In this document: piece after piece, positions 47,689-60,134 of the stretch | How positions within the stretch are numbered: the first letter of the stretch is position 1 | Layout of the letters: every line of letters begins with the position of its first letter | Assembly: GCF_024679095.1 (NCBI RefSeq) | Contig: NC_066517.1 | Coordinates: forward strand, 18,511,600-18,575,599 | From: Eriocheir sinensis | Lineage: Eukaryota > Arthropoda > Malacostraca > Decapoda > Varunidae | Direction: 5' to 3' | Length of the DNA: 64,000 nucleotides | The notes under the pieces: generated by a model | The model's database searches: none | What the model was told of the DNA's origin: nothing | Seen by the model: only the letters and a program-made list of their open reading frames with translations | Translations under genes and position numbers: made by a program

Positions 47689-49504
47689 GGGACGTATTAC
47701 TAAACCTTATTTCGTCGCCCAAGTTCACATATTTGACAAGACTTTCATAGGAGTTTAAGGCATTTCTAGGAGTAGTTTTATAGCCCTGGTGGTAGTTTGA
47801 CCCTTCTTCTGTGCCGTGAACCTAAAGAAACACACATTTGACAAGGCATTCATAGGAGTTTAAGGCATTTCTAGGAGTAGTTTTATAGCCCTGGTGGTAG
47901 TTTGACCCTTCTTCTGTGCCGTGAACCTAAAGAAACACACTTTTGACAAGGCTTTCGTAGGAGTTTTGGGCATTTCCAGGAGTAGTTTTTATAACCCTGG
48001 TGGTAGTTTGACCCTTCTTCTGTGCCGTGAACCTAAAGAAACGCACATTTGACAAGGCATTCGTTGGAGCTTTGGGCATTTCCAGGAGTAGTTTTTATAG
48101 CCCTGGTGGTAGTTTGACCCTTCTTCTGTGCCGTGAACCTAAAGAAACACACATTTGACAAGGCATTCGTTGGAGCTTTGGGCATTTCCAGGAGTAGTTT
48201 TTATAGCCCTGGTGGTAGTTTGACCCTTCTTCTGTGCCGTGAACCTAAAGAAACACACATTTGACAAGGCATTCGTTGGAGCTTTGGGCATTTCCAGGAG
48301 TAGTTTTTATTGCCCTGGTGGTAGTTTGACCCTTCTTCTGTGCCGTGAACCTAAAGAAACACACATTTGACAAGGCATTCGTTGGAGCTTTGGGCATTTC
48401 CAGGAGTAGTTTTTATAGCCCTGGTGGTAGTTTGACCCTTCTTCTGTGCCGTGAACCTAAAGAAACACACATTTGACAAGCCATTCGTTGGAGCTTTGGG
48501 CATTTCCAGGAGTAGTTTTTATAGCCCTGGTGGTAGTTTGACTCTTCTTCTGTACCATGAACCTAAAAAAACACATATTTGACAAGGCTTTCGTAGGAGT
48601 TTAGGGCATTTCTAGGAGTAGTTTTTATAGCCCTGGTGGTAGTTTTACCCGTCTTCTGTACCATGAACCTAAAGAAACATATTTGACAAGGTTTTCGTAG
48701 GATTTGTGGGCATTTCTAGTAGTTTTATAGCCTGGTAGTAGTTTGACCCTTCTTCAGTACCATGAACCTAAAGAAACACATATTTGGCAAGGCTTTCGTA
48801 GGAGTACTGGGCATTTCTAGGAGTTTTTATAGCCCTGGTAGTAGTTTGATCCTTCTTCTGTACCATGAACCTAAAGAAATACATATTTGGCAAGGCTTTT
48901 GTAGGAGTTTTGGGCATTTCTAGGAGTAGTCTTTATTGCTCTGGTTGTAGTTTGACCCTTCTTCTGTACCTTGAACCTAAAGAAACACATATTTGACAAG
49001 GCTTTCGTAGGAGTTTTAGGCATTTCTAAGAGTAGTTTTATAGCCCTGGTGGTAGTTTGACCCTTCTTCTGTACCATGAACCTAAAGAAACATATTTGAC
49101 TAGGCTTTCGTAGGAGTTTTGGGCATTTCCAGGAGTAGTTTTATAGCCCTGGTGGTAGTTTGACCCTTCTTCTGTGCCGTGAACCTAAAGAAACACATAT
49201 TTTACTAGGCTTTCGTAGGAGTTTTGGGGATTTCCAGGAGTAGTTTTATAGCCCTGGTGGTAGTTTGACCCTTCTTCTGTACCATGAACCTAAAGAAACA
49301 CATATTTGACAAGGCTTTCGTAGGAGTTTTAGGCATTTCTAAGAGTAGTTTTATAGCCCTGGTGGTAGTTTGACCCTTCTTCTGTGCCGTGAACCTAAAG
49401 AAACACTCATTAGAACCCGACTGACCCCCTCTTTGGCCTTTAGATATAGCTGATGTGAGAACCGAAAATGTTTTATAATACCGACATGTCTTATAATACC
49501 GACC
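47689..49504 (-). mobile_element. 105-bp-repeat element, 16 internal units (1.8 kb)
   Basis: The left end reads GGGACGTATTACTAAACC. The right end on the minus strand reads GGTCGGTATTATAAGACATG. ATA flanks both sides (47686-47688 and 49505-49507) as a 3-bp target duplication. Inside, GTGAACCTAAAGAAACACA recurs 16 times (47818 to 49391) at 99-107-bp spacing. Units fall into a uniform group near 48030-48560 (106 bp) and more varied groups on both sides. The minus strand shows short peptide-like repeats (VQKKGQTTTRAIK, LEMPKTPTKALS) interrupted by stops and shifts. No transposase is encoded. Confidence 0.85.
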
Positions 49505-49507
49505 ATA

Positions 49508-49725
49508 GACACTTCCTTTATTAACTGCCTTCTTCTTTCTTCTCGGTGTTTGTTTTACGTATAGCGAAGTGCCGATACGGAAGCTTCATTACGTTACTCT
49601 TCCGGTGCTTCGTTGAGGTTGTTTTCGTCAGCCCCAACACTCGCATAACGCCTGAATAGTTATTTTTTTTATTTCTTTTTAATTTGCATTTGGGTGTTGG
49701 TAATGGGTTTTTTTTTTACTCATTC

Positions 49726-49803
<78 letters not shown>

Positions 49804-49943
49804 ATTTCCTTCCAATTATTCAGGAAAACGTAACTCCGGGACACGTTCCAATAAATTCAGCTCAAGTAATTTGACGCGTATTAAATTGTCGTGTAACTCT
49901 CCATCGTTTATTTAATATATTTTTACCTAGGAGCACGCACGCA

Positions 49944-50003
<60 letters not shown>

Positions 50004-50115
50004 CTTATCATTTCGAGCTGTCATGATTCACTTTATTATCTCATTCCTGAACTTTCATCTCTTTCCTTGCAATGTTTTTCCTCCGTTGAGAAAGTACAGA
50101 GATGGTTCGTTTCAG

Positions 50116-50209
<94 letters not shown>

Positions 50210-50330
50210 CATAAGTTATTCCTTGCTGCCGCTCTTCTACACATATTTGTATTTACACCAAAGGAAGCAACTCAACGGCAAAAACAAATAACGAAAAAAC
50301 AAAAAGCCCGCTAACAAAAAATAAATAAAT
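49508..50330. repeat. Spacer with long (GT)n and (CA)n runs
   Basis: Low-repeat sequence to 49725, then (GT)n at 49729-49801, (CA)n at 49947-50001 and (CA)n at 50117-50208. No gene. Confidence 0.85.
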
Positions 50331-50575
50331 AAATAAAACCCGCTACATACGTCCCATTCCTATCCATCGTTTACTATTTTAGCGACAACAAAATATTATC
50401 ATGTGTTCGAAAATACACTTGCTATATATTTTTGTTGATATTTATGCATTAACTCTTTCCTTCTGTCTTATACGAAAAAAATTATATTATGAAGAACTGC
50501 ACTCATTATTAACTGGAAAATATATAGCAGTAATCTTTTCCTAACTCACCAGAATTAGAACATAGGATTGATTTT
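50331..50575. other. A/T-rich unique spacer
   Basis: No repeat, RNA or coding feature recognised. Confidence 0.4.
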
Positions 50576-51655
50576 TCAGGATAGAGTTAGGCAAGGTAAG
50601 GTTGGATTGAAGTTTGGTAAGGTTACGTTAGGAAAGGTAGGGTTGGGTTATAGTTAGGTAAGGTAAGGTTGGGTTATAGTTAGGGAAAGAACATAAGAAC
50701 ATAAGAACGCAGGAGTCTGCAAGAGGCCGGTAGGCCTGTACGAGGCAGCTCCTTTGACCCTAAGCTCCCGTGTATCTAACCCCACCTAATATCGCTGTCC
50801 ATGAATTTATCTAGTCTATTTTTGAATGTGACAATTGTATTGGCACTCACCACATGACTGCTAAGTCTATTCCACTCATCCACCACCCTATTAGTAAACC
50901 AATTTTTGCCTATGTCCCTGTTGAATCTGAATTTATCCAGTTTAAACCCATTACTTCGTGTCCTACCCGGTTCTCTTACCAACAAAACCTTATGAATGTC
51001 TCCCTTATTAAAGCCCTTCATCCATTTATAAACCTCGATCATGTCTCCACGCACCCTTCGCCTTTCTAGAGAATGCAAGTTTAACTGTTTGAGTCTTTCC
51101 TCGTATGGGAAGTTTCTCAACCCCTGAATCATCTTAGTCATCCTCCTCTGCACCGATTCTAACATTTTGATATCCATTCTATAGTAGGGTGACCAGAACT
51201 GAACCGCATAGTCAAGATGAGGTCTAACTAATGCTAAATATAGTTTGAGGAAGACTTCGGGGCTTCTGTTGCTTACGCTCCTTGAAATAAATCCCAGTAC
51301 CCTATTAGCTCGATTTCTAGCTTGAATGCATTGTGCCCTTGGAAGGTATAAGGTTGGGTTAGTTAGAGTTAGGTAAGGTTGGTTAGGGTTAGATAAGGTA
51401 AGGTTGGGTTATAGTTAGGTAAGGCAAGGTTGGGTTAGTTAGGGAAGGTAAGGTTGGGTTAGTTAGGGAAGGTAAGGTTGGGTTAGTTAGGGAAGGTAAG
51501 GTTGGGTTATAGTTAGGTAAGGCAAGGTTGGGTTAGGGTTAGGAAAGGTAGGGTTGGGGTTAGGGAAGGTAAGGTAGGGTTATAGTTAGGAAAGGTGAAG
51601 GTATAAAGTTAAGGATGGTAAGGTTTGGTTAGTAAGGTAAGGTCAAGGGTCACTC
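50576..51655 (+). repeat. TTAGG-like tract split by a CR1-like fragment
   Basis: AAGGTTGGGTTATAGTTAGG and TTAGGGAAGGTAAGGTTGGG repeat at 50576-50684 and 51343-51655, G-rich on the + strand. The composition matches the tract at 24664. The two halves are one array divided by the retrotransposon. Confidence 0.85.
50685..51342 (-). mobile_element. CR1-like non-LTR retrotransposon, 5'-truncated
   Basis: On the minus strand an open frame runs from about 51338 to the stop at 50776 without interruption. It reads RANRVLGFISRS, LALVRPHLDYAVQFWSPYY, ESVQRRMTKMIQGLRN, YEERLKQLNLHSLERRR and FFTNRVV-type residues (WFTNRVVDEWNRL), ending DKFMDSDIRWG. These are the post-catalytic segments of CR1-clade reverse transcriptases. 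The catalytic FADD region is missing. After the stop comes a 90-bp 3' end finishing with TTCTTATGTTCTTATGTTC, the short tandem tail typical of CR1 elements. The intact frame suggests a fairly young insertion. Confidence 0.88.
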
Positions 51656-52235
<580 letters not shown>

Positions 52236-52713
52236 CAGGGATTGAGTGAATACAAGTTGTGTATTCAAAAACGAAAGCGAATACTTCAAATTCCAACGAA
52301 TATGAATTCGAATACACTGAAACGATTTTGATTCGAATGCAGAAATGAATACCGTTTGAAAGTATTCATGAACACCTTTCATTTAAAAATACCTTCTTGA
52401 CGTAACTGGGTACAACACTGCTTTAAACTTATGCAATAGTAAAATGAGCTCATGAACCTGTACTATACCCGACCATTACACGTCCGCCCAGGAGACTGGA
52501 GTTGTAAGGAACAACGGCTTTTATTTATAATAGTAAATTTTGAAGTACTCATCAGATTATTCGCTGAATACGAGTACTTTTCCCTTGTATTCGAATACGA
52601 ATGAGTATACTTTGATCTCTATCAATAATTAATCGAATACGAATAGGAATACACCCAAAACGGTACTCGAATGTATTCGAATACGAACACCGAATACGAA
52701 CACTTCATCCCTG
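52236..52713. mobile_element. hAT-like MITE rich in GAATACGAA words (478 bp)
   Basis: The left end CAGGGATTGAGTGAATAC pairs with the right end, complement CAGGGATGAAGTGTTCG. Flanking 8-mers are GCGTGTGT and GTGTGTGT, compatible with an 8-bp target duplication inside a (GT)n microsatellite. GAATACGAA and its complement TTCGTATTC recur near both ends. No transposase frame. Confidence 0.78.
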
Positions 52714-52787
52714 GTGTGTGTGTGTGTGTGTGTGTGTGTGTTGGAATAGTCAACGTTGAGGAAGGGTGAGGTAAGAAAAATGATGGT

Positions 52788-52821
<34 letters not shown>

Positions 52822-52950
52822 GGATACTAGAGAACCTTAGAATTCGATGCGAAGAATAATGTGAATAAAGAACGTGAGAAAGAAAATGAAGGAGAAGGGA
52901 AGGAGAGAGGAATAACTGAGGAAAATATTTATTGTCATTATCGTCATTAT

Positions 52951-53006
<56 letters not shown>

Positions 53007-53107
53007 GTTTCTGTTCTAAGGTCTTGAAATTCTAATCTGTCTGTATTGTGTGACGTGTCCTTACCTGTCTGTCTGGGTCTGTCTGGTCTTACGTGGTTGG
53101 CAGTGTC
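52714..53107. repeat. GT, GA and CT microsatellites
   Basis: (GT)n at 52716-52741, (GA)n at 52790-52820 and (CT)n at 52953-53003, with unique spacers. Confidence 0.85.
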
Positions 53108-53460
53108 TATTAACCTGTCTGTTTTTGTCTGTCTCATATCATCCATTCAGTCTGTATGTGTTTCTACCTGTTTGTTTTTGTCTGTCATATCATCCATTCT
53201 GTCTGTATGTGTTTCTACCTGTTTGTTGTTGTCTGTCTCACAAAATCCATTCTGTCTATGTGTTTCTACCTGTTTGTTTTTGTCTGTCTCATATCATCCA
53301 TTCTGTCTGTATGTGTTTCTACCTGTTTGTTGTTGTCTGTCTCACATCATCCATTCTGTCTGTATGTGTTTCTACCTGTTTGTTTTTGTCTGTCTCATAT
53401 CATCCATTCTGTCTGTATGTGTTTCTACCTGTTTGTTTTTGTCTGTTTCTTATATATCCA
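53108..53460. repeat. About 53-bp minisatellite, six copies
   Basis: TCATCCATTCTGTCTGTATG and GTTTCTACCTGTTTGTTTTT recur with catcc words at about 53191, 53295, 53347 and 53401. Cysteine/leucine/phenylalanine-rich open frames in all three + frames are products of the repeat. Confidence 0.9.
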
Positions 53461-53993
53461 TTCATTCTCTGTTTGTTTCTACCTGTCTGTCTTTGTTTCT
53501 ATATATCTTTGTCAGTATATATTGTTCTGTTTGTATGTCTGTGTGTGTCTGTCATTTAATTCGTTCATGTGTATGTATGTGTGTGTGTGACTGGCTGACT
53601 AACTGACTAACTTACTGACTGGTTGGCTGAAAAAATGGTTAACTGCTTGTTTGTTGACTGACTACTTCTCTGACTGATTGATTAACTGGTCGTGCTTCTG
53701 ACTGACTTGACTGACTGACTAACTGACTGAATGACTGACTGATTGACTGATTATTTGGAGTGGGTAATGGCTTGTTCAATAAATATCTAATTGACTGACC
53801 GACTTAATGAATGAATGGCTAAATAACCTTTTTAATGAATGACTAATTGACTGACTGACTGACTGAATGAATGGGTAGATGTTGACTTTTTAACTGATTG
53901 ACTTTGACTGAATGACTGGCTATGTGACTGACCTTTTGACTGACTGACTGACTGGCTGATATATGGAATTCGTGTATCCCGTGTCAAGTGTTG

Positions 53994-53999
<6 letters not shown>
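53461..53999. repeat. CTGT-rich and GACT/TGAC tetranucleotide tract
   Basis: After a CTGT/TATA-rich stretch, imperfect TGACTGACTAACTGACTGA repeats run from about 53588 to 53962. Confidence 0.85.
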
Positions 54000-54033
<34 letters not shown>

Positions 54034-54090
54034 TAGTTGTTCTATGTGTATATTTATTTTTGTCAAAGTATCTCGAGAATATTGTGCTTG

Positions 54091-54147
<57 letters not shown>

Positions 54148-54246
54148 CTGTCTCTCTCTCGTTGGTTTGTTGCGTCAGCTGTTTTTCCTTTTTTTTTTCT
54201 TTCGTCTTTGTTGATTGTTATTGAATTATTGTTAGGTAATAAAATT

Positions 54247-54284
<38 letters not shown>

Positions 54285-54290
54285 CATACG

Positions 54291-54341
<51 letters not shown>

Positions 54342-54345
54342 GGGG
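54000..54345. repeat. GA, CT and an inverted (GT)n/(CA)n pair
   Basis: (GA)n at 54000-54029, (CT)n at 54094-54145, (GT)n at 54251-54281, a 12-bp spacer and (CA)n at 54293-54339. The last two are complementary and could form a hairpin. Confidence 0.92.
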
Positions 54346-55200
54346 AAGTTTTTTATGGAAGGATATTTTTTATCGTAATAGTACCTGCCTTTCACAGCCT
54401 CCCTCCTCTCCCTTCATCTCCCTTCCCCCTTCAGGCATCTCTCTCTCACTTCTCACTCTCCTTCCTCCCTTCCCTTTCCCTCTCACACCTTCTGTCTCGT
54501 GTCTATCACCTCTTGCTTCTTCTCTCCCAAATCTTTCTTATTCCTCTATTTCTTCCTTTTATATCCCCTTTCCTCTTATTTTCCTCCCCTATATCCTCTC
54601 CCCTGTCTCTTCCCATCATTCCTTACCCCTCCATTCCCTCTCCATTCCCTCTTCATTCTCCTCTCCATTCCTCCTTTTTTTCCCTCCGGCTTCCTCCAAT
54701 CTTGTCCCTATTATTCTTTCTTTCCTTCTGTCCTCCCTTCTTTCCTTCAGTCATATCCTTATTTTAATTTGTTTCCTTCTTCCTTCTTTTCTCCACTCCT
54801 ATTCCTACTATACTTTCTTTCCGTATTTCCTATCTTCATTTTCTCCAATCCTATCTCCACTATTCTTTCTTTCCTTCTTTCCTTCCTTCTTTCCTTCAAT
54901 CCTATCCCTGCTCTTCTTTTTTTTACTTCTATCCATCATTCTTTCCTCCATATCTCGTCTCCTTCCTCCCTTCCTCAATCCCTTCTTCCTCCTTTCCACA
55001 CCTTCACCCTTAACAGTGACACCATACTTCCTCCTCCTCTCCCTCTCTCTTTCCCTTCCCTTCAATGTTCCCTCCGTCAGACGTTTCCTCCTTCCCTCCG
55101 TTGTTCCCTTCCTCTCTACACTTTGTTTGTCCAACCTGTTTCGTCCCTTCACCTCCTTCATCCGCTCTGTCCCTCTCCTTCCCTCTCCCTCTCTCTCAGG
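54346..55200. repeat. CT-rich low-complexity tract
   Basis: TTCCTTC/CTCC-rich DNA with repeated TTCTTTCCTTCTTTCCTTC phrases near 54715, 54865 and 54885. Long Ser/Leu/Phe/Pro frames are compositional. Confidence 0.75.
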
Positions 55201-55361
55201 TGACTCCAGGTGTGAAGGGCAGGTGAGAATTTTTCAGACGCACCTGGCCGCCCCACCTGCTAGTGTAAAATTCCTCGGCGAGTGTTGTTGTTTTCTCTCA
55301 CTTTCTCTCTTAATATTATTCATTATTTTAAGACACAGCTGACATAGACAAGCAGGAGAAG

Positions 55362-55424
<63 letters not shown>

Positions 55425-55513
55425 GCAGTCACACAAGCAGTCACACAAATCCATCGAGTTAGGTTCAATAAATCATCCCTTGCTTCTTAATGTTCCTCCT
55501 TTACGTTCACGAT

Positions 55514-55515
<2 letters not shown>
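55201..55515. repeat. Short unique stretch and (CA)n
   Basis: Unique sequence with CAGGTG words, then (CA)n at about 55364-55423 and a duplicated AAGCAGTCACACA. Confidence 0.7.
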
Positions 55516-55558
<43 letters not shown>

Positions 55559-56106
55559 GTATGGCCCTGTTGCGTGTCTCGAGGGAGTTTAATCACGTCT
55601 TTGGCTTAATAGAAGAGGCCGAAGGGACGCCCATAAACCTCGTGGTGCGGCAGGTTGGAGCACAGTGGTCGATCCTGCCGAGAGAGAGAAAGAGAGAGAG
55701 GTTACTGATGATAATGATGATAATGGGGATAGTAATAAGGATGATGATTAGAATGGTGATAATGATAACACTTCTAATTGTTATTGTTATTGGATTGTTC
55801 TTGTTCTTAATTCTCTCTTATTCCTGCTATTGTTTATTTTTTTAGTGTTTATTATTGTTAAGATATGATAATGATCGCCTTCGTAGTTAATATTGTTGTT
55901 GTTTTCTTCTTCTTCGCCTTGTCTTATCTCTCTTATCCCAGCTGCTATTGTTTGTGCTTCTTGGAATGTTGTGTTGTAAGGCGCATTCTATTGTTACATC
56001 ACTCGCTCACGTTGCTGTTATTAAGACATGCTGCTGAGGCTTGTACTATTCTCTAATATTTTGCTGTATTAATCACGTCACGAGCAGCAGTAATAGTAAT
56101 AAAAGC

Positions 56107-56137
<31 letters not shown>

Positions 56138-56250
56138 ATAGTTATAGTAGTAGTAGTAGTAGTAGTAGTAGTAATAGTTATAGTAGTAGTAGTTGTAGAA
56201 GGAGTAGTAGTAGTAGTTGTAGAAGGAGAAGTAGTAGTAGTAGTAGTAGC

Positions 56251-56281
<31 letters not shown>

Positions 56282-56354
56282 ATTGTAGGAGGAGGAGGAG
56301 GAGGAAGAGTAGTAGTAGTAGTAGTTTAGACACCTCTCCAACCTGAATTGACCT
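55516..56354. repeat. (GT)n, a short unique segment and AGT/AGG trinucleotide repeats
   Basis: (GT)n at 55516-55558. 55559-55680 is unique and open in a + frame (MALLRVSREFNHVFGLIEEA onward) but has no known domain and no acceptor. GAT/ATT-rich DNA follows, then (AGT)n with AGG and TTG interruptions at 56092-56330. Confidence 0.7.
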
Positions 56355-56485
56355 CACTTTTGACCTTTCGTTCTTTTTTTCTTTCCCCGGAGCAGCGTTT
56401 GGCCTGTCATTGTTGTTGCTCTTTATTGTTTTTTTTTCCCCCTTGAGCTGCTTCCCTTGCCGTAAAAAAATAATAAATAAGACAC
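56355..56485 (+). mobile_element. 3'-tail fragment of the jockey-like retrotransposon family
   Basis: TTGACCTTTCGTTCTTTTTT, GGAGCAGCG, CCCTTGAGCTGCTTCCCTTG and CCGTAAAAAAATAATAAATAA match in order the 3' end at 61525-61662. Only about 130 bp remains. Confidence 0.7.
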
Positions 56486-56694
56486 GCAGTAATAGCACGA
56501 GCATAACACCCGCCGCATTTCTAGTCCCTCGCCTCTAGGGTAAGACTCGGCCACTCACTCGCTAGCTGTCTGATTTCGCGGAAGTCGGCGCGTAAACATA
56601 AACATTACCGTGCCTGTGTTTATACATTTCACGTGTCACTGGAGAAGATAAAACCCGAGTAATCCATTGTGTCGGGGATTTACGTATACTGGAC

Positions 56695-56695
<1 letters not shown>
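56486..56695. other. Unique CpG-containing segment
   Basis: Non-repetitive sequence between two repeats. No exon or RNA gene recognised. Confidence 0.4.
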
Positions 56696-57435
<740 letters not shown>

Positions 57436-57822
57436 GATGTGGAGGGCAGGGGAGGAGGAGGAAGCTGGGAAGGGAGGAGGTGAGGAGGGAGAATGAGGAA
57501 GAGGGGAAATAGAGAGAGGGAGAAAGATGAGAAAGAACGATGGAAGAGGGCAAAGAAGAATGAGGAAGAAGGGAATGTATAGAGAGTGAGAAAGATGAGA
57601 AAAGGATGTGGAAGAGGGGAAAAGGATGAGGAAAAGGGAGAAAGTTGAGAAGTGTTGATGAAAGAGGGGAAGGGAGAATGAGGAAGAGGGGAAGTGGGGT
57701 ACATTGAAGAAACTTAGGAGGGACCGTAAGAGAGGGGAATAAGGGTGAGGGGAAGGGAGAGGAAGGCAAAGCTGAAGGAGGGAAGGGAGGGAGAAAGTTC
57801 AAAAGGGAGAGTGGAAAAGGGT

Positions 57823-57886
<64 letters not shown>

Positions 57887-57890
57887 GAAA
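57436..57890. repeat. Purine-rich tract ending in (GA)n
   Basis: GAGGAAGAGGGGAAA-type DNA with loose repeats of GAGAAAGATGAGAAA, then (GA)n at 57834-57883. Confidence 0.75.
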
Positions 57891-58345
57891 ACAAAAATAT
57901 CAAATGAAATATGAATTTTTTCTCTCACTATTTGTCATCTGTTACAGTTGTTTACGAACCTCCACCAGCCACCGCGCCTCCTCCTCCTCCTCCTCCTCCT
58001 CCTTCTCCTCCTCCTCCTCTTCTCACGCCACTCACACGTCTCTCATTCCAGCAAGTTTGTCAGCTTCTGTAAGAGGCATACCACAACCCTCCTCCTCCTC
58101 CTCCTCCTCCTCCTCCTCGTCCTCCTCCTTCATTCTTCATCTGTTTTCCTCCTCTTCTGTTTCCCCAATTTATCCCCACTTCAATTTTTTACTCCATAAC
58201 TCTCTCTCTCTCTCTCTCATCCGTGACCGAGTATGTAACTTAGAGCTAACTCACACGACTTTCTCTAAACTCTCCCTGTCCTCTCTTTAATTAAATGACT
58301 CTTTTTTACCTGTTGTCTTACTTGAGGAAAAGTGAAATTGATGAG

Positions 58346-58381
<36 letters not shown>

Positions 58382-59203
58382 TTTTATTTTTTTACTAGTT
58401 TATATTTTACCTTCTTTCTTCATTATTCTCTCCCCTTTAGGTCTTTCCATATCTTTTTTTATTTATTTTTTCATCACTTTTTGCTACATTTTCTTTTACT
58501 ATTTTACTTTTTTTCTTTCCTCTTTCTTTTTTCCAGTACTCCCTCTATTCCTCTTCTTTCTTCCCTTTTTAAATCTTTCCACTCTTCTTTTATTTCCTCA
58601 TTTCTCACTTTTTACTACGTTTTCTTTTATTATTTTACTGTTTTTGTTTATTTCTTTATTCTTTTTTTTTTGTTTCTCTCCTCCCTTTTTTCCCCTCGCT
58701 TTCCTTCCCTTTCCTCCTTTCATTTTCCCGCCTTTTATTCTTGTAGTTTCCCTTTCCCCTCCTTCATCACCTTTCTTTTTTATTCCTCTTCTTCTATTTT
58801 TCTTTCCCTCCGTTCTCTCTCCCTTTGCATCCATATTCCTCTCTCTTTCTCTCTCTTTTCTGTTTACTCTCTCTCTGTCTCTTCTCCTATTTTTTCTTCC
58901 TGTTCTTCGTTATGTTATTCTTTATTCTTCTCTTTCTCTCATTTTTCATCCTTCCACTTTATTTTCCCTTCCTCTTCCTGTTCGCTTTCAATCTCTTCCT
59001 CTCTTCTCTTGTTCTCTCTTCTCTTCTCTTCTTTTTTTTTTCTCTTCTTTACACATCTCGTTCATCCCTTGCTCTCTCTCTTCTCCTCCTATTCTTCTTC
59101 CCCTTCCTCTTTCCTGTTCGCTTTCAATCTCATCCTCTCTTCTCTCCTCTCCTATTCATTTTTTCATCTTTTAAACATAGGTCGTTCATCCATTGCTCAC
59201 CCT

Positions 59204-59262
<59 letters not shown>

Positions 59263-59400
59263 CTTTCCCATCCTTCCTTTCATCTCTCTCCCTTTCTGCT
59301 GCTACACATTCCCTCCCTTCCTCTTTCCTCCTCCTCTTTCCTCCTCCTCCTCCTCCTCCTCCTCCTCTTTTCTGGTTCAACGTTCACTATTTCCGGGTTG
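57891..59400. repeat. Pyrimidine-rich low-complexity region
   Basis: TCC runs near 57979-58018 and 58091-58125, (TAG)n at 58348-58380, then more than 800 bp of TTCTTTTCC-rich DNA with (CT)n at 59207-59258. CCTGTTCGCTTTCAATCTC occurs at about 58977 and 59113, a local duplication of 136 bp. No gene. Confidence 0.75.
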
Positions 59401-59736
59401 ACTAACGGTGGTGGTTGGCATGTTACACGGTTTTTTTTTTTAGTTTCCCTGATATTTTTCATTTCATATTTTTTACCTTATATATATTTTCTCGCACAGG
59501 TTCTTGTTATTCCCCCCTCCTCTTCATTATTTTTTTTTCTCGTGTATACTTTTTTTCTGTAGGTTCATGTTACCGTTGTTTTTGTTAGTGCTGTTCTTGT
59601 TTGGACTATTGCGCCGTAGGCTTTCTTGGTGGGGCCTGGTGGTCGGTCCCTAAACCATTCTGGCTCAGTCAAGTGTTTATAATGACGCCGTCTTGCTTGG
59701 CTCATACTGCCTCCCGGAGCTCTTCTTTGATCCTCT
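59401..59736. other. Low-repeat spacer
   Basis: T-rich then mixed sequence. The last part (about 59610-59736) could belong to the SINE flank. Nothing else recognised. Confidence 0.4.
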
Positions 59737-60134
59737 TTTATAGAGAATAAAGTGTCCAGGTTGATGGGCGGTCTTCAGGACAGCATATGACTCGTCTTAG
59801 GCCCCGTTCACACTGTGCCGACTCTGGACCACGACAACCCCGCGACTTTTAGCACCCTTCACACTGTGCCAAATAAGCATCCGGCGATCGTTTCTAGACC
59901 TCTTTCCGACCATTTGCGACCCTTTCACACCAATATTTCACACCCAAGACCTTGTATACCCCGAGTTGCTGGGTTGTCGTGGCCCAGAGTCGGCAGAGTG
60001 TGAACGGGCCTTAAGACCACTCGGCGATGACTGAAAAATTGCCGGCTTGTCCGTAGCGGTGAGCTGGACGCGAACCCTCGGCCTCCTGTACGTCACGCCT
60101 GCATGGCTACCACTCAGCCACCGCCTCCCGCCTG
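59737..60134 (-). mobile_element. tRNA-derived SINE interrupted by a MITE
   Basis: Reading the minus strand from about 60134: TGGCTGAGTGG (60110-60120) is an A-box and GGTTCGCGTCC (60066-60076) a B-box, both Pol III promoter elements of a tRNA-like head. A body with GCCGAGTGG and GCTGTCCTGAAGACCGCCC follows, ending in ATTCTCTATAAAA near 59745. The body matches the fragment at 46945-47096. A 211-bp element (59800-60010) splits it. The head most resembles a Ser/Leu-type tRNA, which is a guess. Confidence 0.85.
59800..60010. mobile_element. Harbinger-type MITE inside the SINE (211 bp)
   Basis: The left end GGCCCCGTTCACACTGTGCC and the complementary right end GGCCCGTTCACACTCTGCCG are near-identical inverted repeats extending through GACTCTGG. 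TTA at 59797-59799 and 60011-60013 is the TTA/TAA target duplication typical of PIF/Harbinger elements. Excising one TTA plus the element restores the SINE body. Confidence 0.93.

Noticed and set aside
47689..49504. 105-bp repeats as a CRISPR or bacterial array
   Set aside because: Whole units repeat without spacers, no cas genes exist, and the flanks are transposon ends.
55190..55225. A 23-bp micro-exon between CTCAG and GTGAGA
   Set aside because: CAGGTG words are frequent in this DNA, and no neighbouring exon gives a compatible frame.
55480..55845. Open frame MALLRVSREFNHVFGLIEEA as an exon
   Set aside because: It begins in a (GT)n run, has no acceptor site, runs into a GA-rich repeat, and has no recognisable domain.
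60066..60120. A genuine tRNA gene from A-box and B-box matches
   Set aside because: No acceptor-stem pairing is evident, and the boxes are followed by a SINE body shared with a second copy at 46945.
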